Under the pieces are notes generated by a model that was not told where the DNA came from, did not search any database, and saw only the letters and a program-made list of their open reading frames with translations. Positions 8,782-17,650 of a DNA stretch of 64,000 nucleotides are shown here, in pieces; position 1 is the stretch's first letter; each line of letters begins with the position of its first letter. The DNA is from Streptomyces sp. SJL17-4. Its GTDB lineage: Bacteria > Actinomycetota > Actinomycetes > Streptomycetales > Streptomycetaceae. The stretch lies in assembly GCF_036826855.1 (NCBI RefSeq), contig NZ_CP104578.1, forward strand, positions 2,914,001 through 2,978,000, given 5' to 3'. Both the position numbers and the translations under genes were made by a program.

Positions 8782-10055
8782 GGGCGCCCCGGCTGCCCGC
8801 CTGGACCGCGACCCTCACCTGGAAGGCCGCGGTCTTCATCGCGGTGATGTGCTGCGCCCTGGCCGCGCTGCTCGGCATCCTCGTCCATGTGTCGGTGACC
8901 GGTCAGACCGTGAACGACTCCCGGGAGAAGGCCCTCGCGCGGCTCACCGAGGTCACCCGGCTCTACGAGGCCGGCGAGCCGCTCCCCCGGTTCGCCGGGG
9001 TCGACCCGCCCGGGCTCCCGGCCTCCCTCCACGCGCTCGCCGTCCGGGGCGAGCGCGGCACGGTGGTCGCCGACGACCGGGGCAGGCCGACGATGTGGGC
9101 GGCGGGCCCGGCGGACGGCCGCGCCCTCGCCGTACGCGTCGACTACACGCAGAGCGCCGAGACGATCGACGCGCTCGACCGCTCGATCCTCGGCTCCTCC
9201 GTCCTCGCGATCGGGGCGACGCTGCTCGTGGGCGCCTTCGCGGTCACCCGGGTCACCCGGCGGCTGCACCTCACCGCCCAGGTGGCCCGCCGGATCAGTG
9301 CGGGCGATCTCGACGCGCGCGTCGACGACCCCCGTACGAAGGACTCCTCGCGGCCCCAGGACGAGGTGGCCACGGTGTCCGGGGCGCTCGACACGATGGC
9401 GTCCTCGCTCCAGCGCAAGCTGCAGAGCGAGCAGCGGTTCACCGCCGACGTGGCGCACGAGCTGCGCACCCCGCTCACCGGGCTCTCGGCGGCGGCCGAG
9501 CTGCTGCCGGAGGGGCGGCCGTCGGAGCTCGTCCGGGACCGGGTGCGGGCGATGCGCGGGCTCACCGAGGACCTCCTGGAGATCTCGCGGCTCGACGCCC
9601 GCAACGAGACCGTGGACCTGGCCGTGCACGAACTCGGTCCGCTCGCCGAGCGGGTGGTGCGCGCCTCGGGCACCGGGACCGAGGTGCGGGTCGCCCGGGA
9701 CACGACCGTGGAGACGGACCGGCGGCGCCTGGAGCGGGTGCTCGGCAATCTGATCGCCAACGCCCACAAGCACGGCGCCCCGCCGGTGGTCCTGACGGTG
9801 GACGGTCCTGTGGTGTCCGTACGGGACCACGGGCCCGGCTATCCCGCGTATCTGCTGGAATCGGGGCCGCAGCGGTTCCGTACCGAGAGCGGGGGCAAGG
9901 GGCACGGCCTCGGGCTGACGATCGCGGTGGGGCAGGCGGAGGTGATCGGCGCGGAGCTCGTCTTCGCCCGTGCCGCCGATGGCGAGGGCGCCGAGGCCCG
10001 GCTTCGGCTGCCCGAGTACGTGAGCCTCGCCGACCACCCCGTACCGGAGGACTGA
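8778..10055 (+). CDS. Sensor histidine kinase (no adjacent response regulator)
   Basis: 425 residues from GTG 8778, overlapping the lipoprotein stop by 4 nt. Order: TM1 (about 15-40), extracytoplasmic loop of about 95 residues, TM2 (about 137-160), HAMP, HisKA with phosphoacceptor H227 in DVAHELRTP, then ATPase domain with N box NLIANAHKHG (324-333), G1 VRDHGPGY and G2 GGKGHGLGLTIA. The kinase is complete, but the genes on both sides contain no receiver domain, so its response regulator must be encoded elsewhere. It precedes a SEDS/PBP pair, which suggests, without proving, a link to cell envelope signals. Confidence 0.9.
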   Translation: MRAPRLPAWTATLTWKAAVFIAVMCCALAALLGILVHVSVTGQTVNDSREKALARLTEVTRLYEAGEPLPRFAGVDPPGLPASLHALAVRGERGTVVADDRGRPTMWAAGPADGRALAVRVDYTQSAETIDALDRSILGSSVLAIGATLLVGAFAVTRVTRRLHLTAQVARRISAGDLDARVDDPRTKDSSRPQDEVATVSGALDTMASSLQRKLQSEQRFTADVAHELRTPLTGLSAAAELLPEGRPSELVRDRVRAMRGLTEDLLEISRLDARNETVDLAVHELGPLAERVVRASGTGTEVRVARDTTVETDRRRLERVLGNLIANAHKHGAPPVVLTVDGPVVSVRDHGPGYPAYLLESGPQRFRTESGGKGHGLGLTIAVGQAEVIGAELVFARAADGEGAEARLRLPEYVSLADHPVPED

Positions 10056-10086
10056 ACACCACCCCACGGCACACCGTCACACAAAA

Positions 10087-10121
10087 GGGACATAGGGCAT
10101 ACCGCTTGCTACGTTGCGGCC
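10087..10121 (+). promoter_or_regulatory. Likely leaderless promoter of the SEDS gene
   Basis: TACGTT at 10110-10115 ends six bases before ATG 10122, the spacing expected if transcription starts at or next to the A of the start codon. A GGGACA hexamer at 10087-10092 lies 17 bp upstream as a partial -35. There is no Shine-Dalgarno before the ATG. Confidence 0.4.
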
Positions 10122-11501
10122 ATGACCGCACCGCGCACGGACGCTCCCCCTCCCGGGGTACGCATGCCGAAGCGCCGCGGCGTGGAACTCTCCCTCCTCG
10201 TCTGCGCCGTCCTCATCTGCGTCTACGGGTACGCCGAGGTCGGCCTCGCCCGCAGCGGGGCCGTACCGCCGGACGCCGCCCGTTACGGGGCCGGGCTCGG
10301 TCTGCTCGCGCTCGTCGCCCATCTCGCGGTCCGGTTCCGCGCCCCGTACGCCGATCCGCTGCTCCTGCCGATCGCGGTCCTGCTCAACGGCCTCGGCCTG
10401 GTGCTGATCTACCGGCTCGACCTGGAGACGCCGAAGGACCAGGCGGCGGCGACCCAGTTGATCTGGTCGACGCTCGGGGTCGCGCTCTTCATCGTGGTCG
10501 TCCTGCTGCTCCGCGACCATCGCGCGCTCCAGGGGTACGCGTACGTGTCGATGGCCGCCGCGCTCGCCCTGATGATCCTGCCGATCTTCTTCCCGGCCGT
10601 GAACGGGGCCAAGATCTGGATCCGGCTCGGCGGTCTCTCCTTCCAGCCGGGCGAGTTCGCCAAGATCCTGCTCGCGGTCTTCTTCGCCGCGTACCTCGCC
10701 GCCAACCGCAACGCGCTCGCGTACACGGGCCGCCGGATCTGGAAGTTCCAGTTCCCGACCGGCCGGGTGCTCGGGCCGATCGTGGCGATCTGGCTGCTGA
10801 GCGTCGGCGTCCTCGTCCTCGAACGGGACCTGGGCACCTCGCTGCTCTTCTTCGGGCTCTTCGTGATCATGCTGTACGTGGCGACGGGCCGGACCGGCTG
10901 GATCGCGGTTGGGCTCGTCCTCGCCGCCGCCGGAGCCTTCCTCGTCGGCTCGCTCGAACCCCACGTCCACAGCCGGGTGGAGGACTGGCTCGACCCGTTC
11001 GCCTCGATCCGGGCCGGGGACGGGCCCGGGCAGCTCGCCCAGTCGCTGTTCTCGTTCGCCGCCGGCGGGATGCTCGGCGCGGGGCTCGGTCTCGGCCATT
11101 CCGTCCTCATCGGCTTCGCGACCAAGTCCGACTTCATCCTGGCCACGGCCGGCGAGGAGTTGGGGCTCGTCGGCCTGACCGCGCTCTTCCTGCTGTACGC
11201 GCTGCTCGTCGCCCGCGGCTACCGCGCAGGCCTCTCGCTGCGGGACCCCTTCGGACGGCTCCTCGCGATCGGGCTCGCCTCGATCGTGGCGCTCCAGGTG
11301 TTCGTGATCGCGGGCGGGGTGATGGGCCTGATCCCGCTGACCGGGATGGCGATGCCGTTCCTGGCCCAGGGAGGTTCGTCGGTGGTCACGAACTGGGTGA
11401 TCGTGGCACTCCTCATCCGGGTCAGCGACTCGGCGCGCGCACCGCAGCCGGACGACGCCGACACCGGGACGCTCGCGCCGGTGAAGGAGGGGGCCACGTG
11501 A
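10122..11501 (+). CDS. SEDS-family peptidoglycan polymerase (FtsW/RodA/SpoVE)
   Basis: 459 residues with about 12 hydrophobic segments. SEDS hallmarks: NGAKIWIRLGGLSFQPGEFAKI, the conserved WxxPFA-like stretch VEDWLDPFASI, LGLGHS, TKSDFILATAGEELGL and the C-terminal AMPFLAQGGSSVVTNW. It polymerises lipid II glycan strands in the membrane together with a class B PBP, which is the very next gene. A housekeeping ftsW in the dcw cluster is expected elsewhere, so this is more likely the RodA-type or sporulation paralogue found with a second PBP in streptomycetes. Confidence 0.94.
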   Translation: MTAPRTDAPPPGVRMPKRRGVELSLLVCAVLICVYGYAEVGLARSGAVPPDAARYGAGLGLLALVAHLAVRFRAPYADPLLLPIAVLLNGLGLVLIYRLDLETPKDQAAATQLIWSTLGVALFIVVVLLLRDHRALQGYAYVSMAAALALMILPIFFPAVNGAKIWIRLGGLSFQPGEFAKILLAVFFAAYLAANRNALAYTGRRIWKFQFPTGRVLGPIVAIWLLSVGVLVLERDLGTSLLFFGLFVIMLYVATGRTGWIAVGLVLAAAGAFLVGSLEPHVHSRVEDWLDPFASIRAGDGPGQLAQSLFSFAAGGMLGAGLGLGHSVLIGFATKSDFILATAGEELGLVGLTALFLLYALLVARGYRAGLSLRDPFGRLLAIGLASIVALQVFVIAGGVMGLIPLTGMAMPFLAQGGSSVVTNWVIVALLIRVSDSARAPQPDDADTGTLAPVKEGAT

Positions 11502-11529
11502 TCCGTCCGTACGCCCTGGAGGCCAACAG

Positions 11530-13005
11530 GTGATCCGGTACGCCCGGCGGGCCGCCGCGCTCTGTCTCGTGCTCCTCGTGGCGCTCCTCGTGAACTCCGC
11601 GCGCGTGATGGTCTTCGAGGCCGAGTCGCTCGACGACAACCCGGCCAACCGGCGGATCGCGATCAACCGCTACGCACAGCCGCGCGGCGAGATCGTCGTC
11701 GACGGGAAGCCGGTCACCGGCTCCCGGGACAGCGGTCAGCAGCTGCGCTGGGAACGGACGTACCGCAAGGGCCCGTTGTACGCGCCGCTCACCGGCTACT
11801 CCTCGCAGACGTACGGCACGACCCTCGTCGAGCACGCCGAGGACGCGGTCCTGGCCGGCACCGACCCGATGCTGGCGCCGCTGCCGCTCTGGAACGACCT
11901 CACCCGGGGCCGGCAGCCCGGCGGCGACGTCGTGACGACGATCCGCACCTCGATGCAGGAGGCGGCCTTCCGGGGCCTCGACGGGAAGCGGGGCGCGGTC
12001 GTCGCGGTCGAGCCGCACAGCGGGCGGATCCTGGCGCTGGTCAGCTCCCCCTCGTACGACCCGGGTGTCCTCTCCGGTACGGGGCAGGGGGTCAAGGACG
12101 CCTGGAAGCGGCTCACCACCTCGCCGAACCAGCCGATGCTGAACCGGGCGCTGCGGCAGACGTACCCGCCGGGCTCCACGTTCAAGATCGTGACGGCCGC
12201 GGCGGCGCTCGACGCGGGGGTGGTGCGGGACGTGGACGCGCCGACGGACACCCCGGACCCGTTCGTGCTGCCCGGCACCCGGCAGGTGCTGCCGAACGAG
12301 GCGAAGGGCTGCGGCGACGCGTCCCTCGCCTACGCGATCCAGTGGTCGTGCAACACGGTGATGGCCGGCCTGGGGGTGGAGGTGGGCCTGGACGGGATGG
12401 TCGACGCGGTGGAGAAGTTCGGCTTCAACGACACGGGGCTGCGGGTGCCGTCCTGGGTGGCGAAGTCCAACTTCGACCGGCGGATGAGCCCGGACCAGCT
12501 CGCGCTGTCGTCGATCGGACAGTTCGACACGACGGCGACGCCGCTCCAGATGGCGATGGTGGCGTCGGCGGTCGCCAACAACGGCGAGATCGCGCATCCG
12601 TACGTCGTCGACCGCTCGACGACCTCGGGCGGGACGACGATCGACCGTACGGGCCGCCGCAGTTACCGGCAGGCGATGAACCCCGCGACGGCGATGCAGC
12701 TCCAGCGTCTGATGGTGAAGGCGGTGACGGAGGGGACGGGCACGAACGCGGCGATCCCGGGGGCGCGGGTCGGCGGCAAGACGGGCACGGCCCAGCACGG
12801 CTTCGGCAACACCGGCACCCCGTACGCCTGGTTCATCGCCTGGGCCCAGGCGGAGGACGCGGCCCAGCCGGCGGTCGCGGTGGCGGTGGTCGTCGAGGAC
12901 GCGGAGGCGTCCCGTACGGACATCAGCGGGGGCGGCAGCGCGGCGCCGATCGCGAGGGCGGTGATGGAGGAGGCGCTGCGGCTGGAGGCGGCGGCGCGGG
13001 GGTAG
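11530..13005 (+). CDS. Class B penicillin-binding protein (transpeptidase)
   Basis: 491 residues, GTG start with GGAGG eight bases upstream (CTGGAGGCCAACAG). A single N-terminal membrane segment (ALCLVLLVALLVNSARVMVF) anchors it. The transpeptidase motifs are complete: S216-T-F-K219 (SxxK), S273-C-N (SxN) and K417-T-G. It crosslinks peptidoglycan made by the SEDS partner 28 bp upstream. The N-terminal dimerisation region is short, like PbpA-type proteins of actinobacteria. No PASTA domains. Confidence 0.93.
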   Translation: MIRYARRAAALCLVLLVALLVNSARVMVFEAESLDDNPANRRIAINRYAQPRGEIVVDGKPVTGSRDSGQQLRWERTYRKGPLYAPLTGYSSQTYGTTLVEHAEDAVLAGTDPMLAPLPLWNDLTRGRQPGGDVVTTIRTSMQEAAFRGLDGKRGAVVAVEPHSGRILALVSSPSYDPGVLSGTGQGVKDAWKRLTTSPNQPMLNRALRQTYPPGSTFKIVTAAAALDAGVVRDVDAPTDTPDPFVLPGTRQVLPNEAKGCGDASLAYAIQWSCNTVMAGLGVEVGLDGMVDAVEKFGFNDTGLRVPSWVAKSNFDRRMSPDQLALSSIGQFDTTATPLQMAMVASAVANNGEIAHPYVVDRSTTSGGTTIDRTGRRSYRQAMNPATAMQLQRLMVKAVTEGTGTNAAIPGARVGGKTGTAQHGFGNTGTPYAWFIAWAQAEDAAQPAVAVAVVVEDAEASRTDISGGGSAAPIARAVMEEALRLEAAARG

Positions 13006-13044
13006 CCGCTCGGGCTGCGCCCCGACGGCCATGGGCCCGGGCAC

Positions 13045-13133
13045 CCCGCGCCCTCCGTCCGCCCGTCCGCCCGTCCGCCCGCCCGTCCGCCCGTCCGCCC
13101 GTCCGCCCGATCGCCCGATCGCCCGATCGCCCG
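13045..13133. repeat. Tandem CCCGTCCG / CCCGATCG octamers
   Basis: A run of about ten octamers, first CCCGTCCG-type and then CCCGATCG-type, fills the gap between two convergent genes (PBP on plus, membrane protein on minus). Simple-sequence expansion; no gene. Confidence 0.75.
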
Positions 13134-13135
13134 CG

Positions 13136-13978
13136 TCAGGCGATCGGCTTGCGGATCTCCGCACGGATCTTGGCCGTCTTCTCGGCGAGTTCGGCCAGGT
13201 CGATGTCCTTCGGGTCTGCCGTGGCCTCTCCTGCGCCGACGAGGGCGACGGCGGCGGCGGTGTTCTCGTCGCCCCAGGCGCACATGGGGAGCGTCGTCGC
13301 GCTGAGTCCGTCCTTCGACGTGGTGACCTGGCAGCTGACGGTCACGTCGTACCCGGCGGGTGTGAAGTCCCTGGGCTTGACGACGAGCGTGGAGCCCTTG
13401 TCCGTGGCGGCCCCCTTGAGGATGGACGAGCGGGTGGAACCGGGGCTCTTGATCTGCCCGTACAGCCCGGAGAGGACGAGGACGGACTCGTCCTTGCCGC
13501 TGTACTGCCCGACCGCCGCCGTCGCGTCCTTCACGGTGAAGTCGGGGGTGTCCTCGATCTCCTTGCCCTGGGTGTCGGAGAGGTCGGAGACGAGGGTGTA
13601 GTCGCCGCCGAGGACGGTCTGCGGGACGACCAGCTTGTGCGTCGCGGCGGGGAAGGGGCCGGTGACGCCGTCGAGCCCGGCCTTGACCCCGTAGCCGATG
13701 CCGCCGACCACGACCAGGGAGCCGACGACGATGGCGACGATCGCGCCTGCCCCCAGCTTCTTCTTCGGCGGCGGCCCCATGGGCGGCTGCCCCCAGCCGC
13801 CGGGGCCGGGCGCCGGGCCCGCCGGGTACTGCGGCGGAACACCGTGCGGGGGGTAGGCCTGCTGGGGGTGTCCCGGCGGAGGGAAGCCCTGCGGGGCGCC
13901 GTACGGGCCGGGCTGCTGCGGGGGCGGCACCGGCCCGCCGTACGGGTTGTGGGGCTGCTGGTTCGGCGGTGGCGGCAT
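13136..13978 (-). CDS. Membrane-anchored protein with Pro/Gln-rich N-terminus
   Basis: 280 residues from ATG 13978 (M-P-P-P-P-N-Q-Q-P-H); ATG 13993 would add five residues. The first 75 residues are Pro, Gly, Gln and Tyr-rich (GFPPPGHPQQAYPP), followed by a KKK stop-transfer signal and one membrane helix (GAGAIVAIVVGSLVVVGGIGYGV). About 180 residues follow outside, ending in IRAEIRKPIA. This layout (disordered cytoplasmic tail, one helix, small exported domain) is common among uncharacterised streptomycete proteins. I recognise no specific family and no catalytic residues. Confidence 0.75.
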   Translation of the reverse strand: MPPPPNQQPHNPYGGPVPPPQQPGPYGAPQGFPPPGHPQQAYPPHGVPPQYPAGPAPGPGGWGQPPMGPPPKKKLGAGAIVAIVVGSLVVVGGIGYGVKAGLDGVTGPFPAATHKLVVPQTVLGGDYTLVSDLSDTQGKEIEDTPDFTVKDATAAVGQYSGKDESVLVLSGLYGQIKSPGSTRSSILKGAATDKGSTLVVKPRDFTPAGYDVTVSCQVTTSKDGLSATTLPMCAWGDENTAAAVALVGAGEATADPKDIDLAELAEKTAKIRAEIRKPIA

Positions 13979-14031
13979 GGTCATGACGATCACGCTACGT
14001 CACCCGTACGACAAGCCGTTCTTCCGGGGAG

Positions 14032-15141
14032 TCAGCCCTGTGCCGCCCCGTCCGCGATCGCGTCCGCGACCTCCGCCACCCGGGCCTGCTCCTCCTTCGC
14101 GAAGCGCTCCGCGTCGAGTTGTTCCGCGATCTCCTCGTCCTGGGCCATGAGGAGGTCGAGGTTGGAGTCGCCGAGGTCGAAGACGCCCATGTCGAGGTAG
14201 GCCTTCTGGAGGCGTTCGCCCCAGAGGCCGATGTCCTTGACGCAGGGGACGATCCGGCTGAAGAGCAGCTTGCGGAAGAGGTGCAGGAACTCGCTCTGCT
14301 CGGTCAGTTCCTCGGCCTCCTTCCGCGGGATGCCGAAGTTCTCCAGCACCTCGACGCCGCGCAGCCGGTCGCGCATCAGGTAGCAGCCCTCGATGACGAA
14401 CTCCTCGCGTTCGCGGAGTTCGGCGTCGGACAGCTGCTTGTAGTAGTCGCGCAGGGCCATCCGGCCGAACGCGACGTGCCGGGCCTCGTCCTGCATCACG
14501 TACGCGAGGATCTGCTTGGGCAGCGGCTTGTCGGTGGTGTCGCGGATCATGCCGAAGGCGGCGAGGGCGAGGCCCTCGATGAGGACCTGCATGCCGAGGT
14601 AGGGCATGTCCCAGCGGGAGTCGCGCAGGGTGTCGTCGAGGAGGCTCCGCAGGTTGTCGTTGATCGGGTAGAGCATGCCGATCTTGTCGTGGAGGAAGCG
14701 GCCGTAGATCTCGGCGTGCCGGGCCTCGTCCATGGTCTGGGTGGCCGAGTAGAACTTGGCGTCCAGGTCGGGGACGGACTCGACGATCCGGGCGGCGCAG
14801 ATCATGGCGCCCTGCTCGCCGTGGAGGAACTGGCTGAACTGCCAGGAGGCGTAGTGACGGCGGAGGTCGCCCTTGTCCTTCTCGGTCATCTTCGCCCAGT
14901 GGCGGGTGCCGTGGAGGGTCAGGACCTCGTCGGGCGTGCCGAGGGGGTCGTACGGGTCGACCTCCAGGCCCCAGTCGATCCGGGTGGCGCCGTCCCACTG
15001 CTTGTCCTTGCCCTTCTGGTAGAGGGCGAGGAGGCGCTCGCAGCCCTCCTCGTACTCCCAGGAGAAGCGGGCGGCGCCGGTGGCGGGGACCTGCCAGCTC
15101 GGGGTGGACGGGGCCGTGGTGTAGAGGTCGCGCGTCGACAC
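14032..15141 (-). CDS. Ferritin-like diiron protein
   Basis: 369 residues from GTG 15141, chosen because GGAGG lies seven bases upstream and because the 31 extra residues of the longer frame look non-coding. Two carboxylate/histidine sets typical of a diiron four-helix bundle are visible: E109, then DEARHAE (E139, H142), and E189, then DEARHVAF (E219, H222). The order E...ExxH...E...ExxH suits an oxygen-activating diiron oxidase or oxygenase, or a ribonucleotide-reductase-like ferritin. Substrate unknown. Another diiron protein is divergently transcribed 186 bp away, so they may work in one pathway or share control. Confidence 0.85.
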   Translation of the reverse strand: MSTRDLYTTAPSTPSWQVPATGAARFSWEYEEGCERLLALYQKGKDKQWDGATRIDWGLEVDPYDPLGTPDEVLTLHGTRHWAKMTEKDKGDLRRHYASWQFSQFLHGEQGAMICAARIVESVPDLDAKFYSATQTMDEARHAEIYGRFLHDKIGMLYPINDNLRSLLDDTLRDSRWDMPYLGMQVLIEGLALAAFGMIRDTTDKPLPKQILAYVMQDEARHVAFGRMALRDYYKQLSDAELREREEFVIEGCYLMRDRLRGVEVLENFGIPRKEAEELTEQSEFLHLFRKLLFSRIVPCVKDIGLWGERLQKAYLDMGVFDLGDSNLDLLMAQDEEIAEQLDAERFAKEEQARVAEVADAIADGAAQG

Positions 15142-15327
15142 TGACGCCTCCTTGGGGGGTCGGGCCTTTCCCGTGGTGCGAGTCCTGTGGCCAGGCTCAC
15201 ACGTTGGTAGACGGATCGTCAACAAGTCGCGCACAAGGGATTGACGAGGTTACTGACGGGCAGTCTGATACGAGGTGACCATCGGTGACGTCACGCCGTC
15301 GCGACGAGCACAGCGAGGTGCGCAACC

Positions 15328-16317
15328 ATGACCCCCTTCACCCGGTCCACGGCTTCTACGGCGTCCACGTCGTCCACGGATTCCACGGATTCCACGGAGC
15401 CGGACTTCAGCCTCCTCCGGGACGCCCTGGGGCCGCTGCGCGACCGCGAGCAGGTCGCCGAACGCCTTCTGGAGTCCTCCCGGAAGCATTCCTACGACCC
15501 GGACGTCGCGCTCGACTGGGATGCGCCGTTCGAGGACGGCAAGTGGTTCTGGCCGCCCGAGCTGCTCTCCCTGTACGACACGCCGCTATGGCGGAAGATG
15601 TCCGAGGAGCAGCGGATCGCGCTCTCGCGCCACGAGGCGGCGTCGCTCGCGTCGCTCGGCGTCTGGTTCGAGATCATCCTGATGCAGCTGCTCGTCCGGC
15701 ACATCTACGACAAGTCGCTGACCAGCCATCACGTCCGGTACGCGCTGACCGAGATAGCGGACGAGTGCCGGCACTCGATGATGTTCGCACGTTTGATCCA
15801 GCGGGGCGGGACCCCGGCGTACCCGGTGCCGAGGCTCTACCACAACCTCGCTCGCCTGCTGAAGACCGTGTCCACCACGCCGGGCTCGTTCGCCTCGACT
15901 CTGCTCGGCGAGGAGATCCTCGACTGGATGCAGCGGCTGACGTTCCCGGACGAGCGGGTGCAGACCCTGGTGCGCGGGGTGACCCGCATCCATGTGGTCG
16001 AGGAGGCACGGCATGTGCGGTACGCCCGCGAGGAACTGCGGCGCCAGATGGTGACCGCGCCGCGCTGGGAGCAGGAGTTCACCCGACTGAGCTGCGGAGA
16101 GGCGGCGCGGGTCTTCTCCACGTGCTTCGTGAACCCGCGAGTGTACGAGGCGGTGGGCCTGGACCGCCGCGAGGCGGTCGCGCAGGTGAGGGCGAGCGGG
16201 CACCGACGCGAGGTCATGCAGTCCGGCGCGCGCCGCCTGACGGACTTCCTGGACGACATCGGGGTACTGCGGGGGGCGGGGCGACGCCTGTGGAAGTCCT
16301 CGGGCCTACTGGCCTGA
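15328..16317 (+). CDS. AurF-like diiron oxygenase
   Basis: 329 residues. Iron ligands in family order: E103 (RHEAAS), EIADECRHS (E146, H149), GEEILDW (E195/E196) and VVEEARHVRYA (E225/E226, H229). This pattern fits the p-aminobenzoate N-oxygenase (AurF) family, enzymes that use a diiron centre and O2 to oxidise amines or related groups. The N-terminal 24 residues are a Ser/Thr repeat (STASTASTSSTDSTDST) encoded by a GTCCACGG-type DNA repeat; a later start cannot be excluded. Divergent from the ferritin-like gene; a TetR gene follows 576 bp downstream. Confidence 0.85.
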   Translation: MTPFTRSTASTASTSSTDSTDSTEPDFSLLRDALGPLRDREQVAERLLESSRKHSYDPDVALDWDAPFEDGKWFWPPELLSLYDTPLWRKMSEEQRIALSRHEAASLASLGVWFEIILMQLLVRHIYDKSLTSHHVRYALTEIADECRHSMMFARLIQRGGTPAYPVPRLYHNLARLLKTVSTTPGSFASTLLGEEILDWMQRLTFPDERVQTLVRGVTRIHVVEEARHVRYAREELRRQMVTAPRWEQEFTRLSCGEAARVFSTCFVNPRVYEAVGLDRREAVAQVRASGHRREVMQSGARRLTDFLDDIGVLRGAGRRLWKSSGLLA

Positions 16318-16535
16318 GGCTGCGCCGCCGCCACCCGATGCGGGCGCCTCGGGCCTACTGGCCCGAGGCGACGCCGCCGCCACCCCGCGCGAGCCGCGCC
16401 CGCGCCACCGACGCGTGGGGCCGCACCCGCACCCGCCACCGCGTGGAGCCGCGCCCGCGCCCTCGCCACCCGCCGTGTGGGCCCGCACCCGCACCCACCG
16501 CCGTGCGGGGCCGCGCCCGCACCCTCGCCACCCCC

Positions 16536-16576
16536 GTGTGGGCAATCGTCCCGCAGGGCGGGACGGGTGGGCACAC
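16536..16576. repeat. Dispersed inverted-repeat element, copy 1
   Basis: Imperfect palindrome with arms GTGTGGGCAATCGTCCCGC and GCGGGACGGGTGGGCACAC around AGG; 15 of 19 arm positions pair. From memory, intergenic elements with this NGGGCAATCG...CGGGTGGGCAC pattern recur in streptomycete genomes. It could form an RNA hairpin downstream of the AurF-like gene. Confidence 0.6.
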
Positions 16577-16695
16577 GGGACGGCGCCCTCTGGCGGCGCC
16601 TCCGCCCCTTGCGCCTGGACCCGCACCAACACGTGCGGCGCGCACCCGGTGCGGGCTCAGGCGCGGAAGCCTAGGCCCGGCACGGGGCGCCGTCC

Positions 16696-16738
16696 GTTGT
16701 GCCCACCCGTTCCGCCCTGCGGAACGAATGCCCACAAC
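16696..16738. repeat. Dispersed inverted-repeat element, copy 2 (opposite orientation)
   Basis: Arms GTTGTGCCCACCCGTTCCGC and GCGGAACGAATGCCCACAAC around CCT. It is the same element as copy 1 in reverse orientation, with compensating changes that keep the inner stem paired (GTTCCGC/GCGGAAC here, GTCCCGC/GCGGGAC there). Compensatory change points to selection on the folded form. Confidence 0.6.
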
Positions 16739-16893
16739 GGGCGGGCGGGCAGCGGGAGCGGGCGGCAGCCCGCAGCGGCAAGCGGCGGGATCGGGCCGCA
16801 GCCCGCAGCGGCGGGCCGGCGCAGCGGGCGGTAGCGCGCAGCCGCGGCCGGCGTCAGATGGGGCGGCAAGGGGGGCCCGCTACGCTGCGCAGC

Positions 16894-17616
16894 ATGACTG
16901 CCGCCGCCACCCCCGCGTACCGCAGGCTCAGCGTCGAGGCACGCCGCGGCCAGCTCCTCGAAGCCGCCCAGGGCCTCTTCGCCCACCGCACGCCCGAGGA
17001 CGTCTCCCTCGACGACGTCGCCGAGGCGGCCGGCGTCTCCCGGCCGCTCGTCTACCGCTACTTCCCCGGCGGCAAGCAGCAGCTCTACGAGGCCGCCCTC
17101 CGTTCCTCCGCCGACGCCCTGAACCACTGCTTCACCGAGCCCCCCGTCGGGCCCCCCACGGAGCGGCTCGGCCGGGTGCTCGACCGCTATCTGACCTTCG
17201 TCGACGAGCACGACGCCGGTTTCAGCGCCCTCCTGCGGGGCGGCAGCGTCGCCGAGACCTCCCGTACCACCGCGATCGTCGACGAGGTCCGCCGCGCCGC
17301 CGCCGAACAGATCCTCGTCCACCTCGGCGTGGACCGGCCCGGCCCCCGCCTCAACATGCTGGTCCGCACATGGATCGCCGCCGTGGAAGCCGCCTCCCTC
17401 ATCTGGCTCGACGAGGACAAGCGACCCCCGGCCCGCGAGCTGCGGGAGTGGCTCGTGGACCATCTCATCGCCCTCCTCGCGGCCAGTACGGCCAGCGACG
17501 AGGAGACGGCCCGCGTCGTCGGACGCCTCCTCGCCCAGGAGACCCCCGAGGGGCCCGTGGCCCGGCTGGCCCGCCGGGTGATCCCGGTGGTCGGCGAGGC
17601 CGCCCATCTGCTCTGA
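16894..17616 (+). CDS. TetR-family transcriptional regulator
   Basis: 240 residues from ATG 16894. The N-terminal helix-turn-helix is typical (SLDDVAEAAGVSRPLVYRYFPG, about residues 38-59), followed by an all-helical ligand/dimer domain. The frame stays open upstream but only through repeat DNA. TACGCT at 16881-16886 sits seven bases before the ATG, a leaderless-type arrangement. Its targets may be itself, the small protein downstream, or the diiron genes upstream; no operator was identified. Confidence 0.9.
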   Translation: MTAAATPAYRRLSVEARRGQLLEAAQGLFAHRTPEDVSLDDVAEAAGVSRPLVYRYFPGGKQQLYEAALRSSADALNHCFTEPPVGPPTERLGRVLDRYLTFVDEHDAGFSALLRGGSVAETSRTTAIVDEVRRAAAEQILVHLGVDRPGPRLNMLVRTWIAAVEAASLIWLDEDKRPPARELREWLVDHLIALLAASTASDEETARVVGRLLAQETPEGPVARLARRVIPVVGEAAHLL

Positions 17617-17650
17617 GCCGGAACCGGACACCGGAGGGGACACTGGAGGG

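Larger units (their letters stand above)
16318..16893. other. 576-bp gene-free gap with GC-rich repeats
   Basis: No credible gene. It contains short direct repeats of CGCACCCGCACCC/GCGCCCGC type (16420-16530), two copies of a conserved inverted repeat annotated separately, and repeats of GCAGCGGGCGG at 16745-16845. ORFs across it are Arg/Pro/Ala-rich in every frame and not protein-like. Confidence 0.7.
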
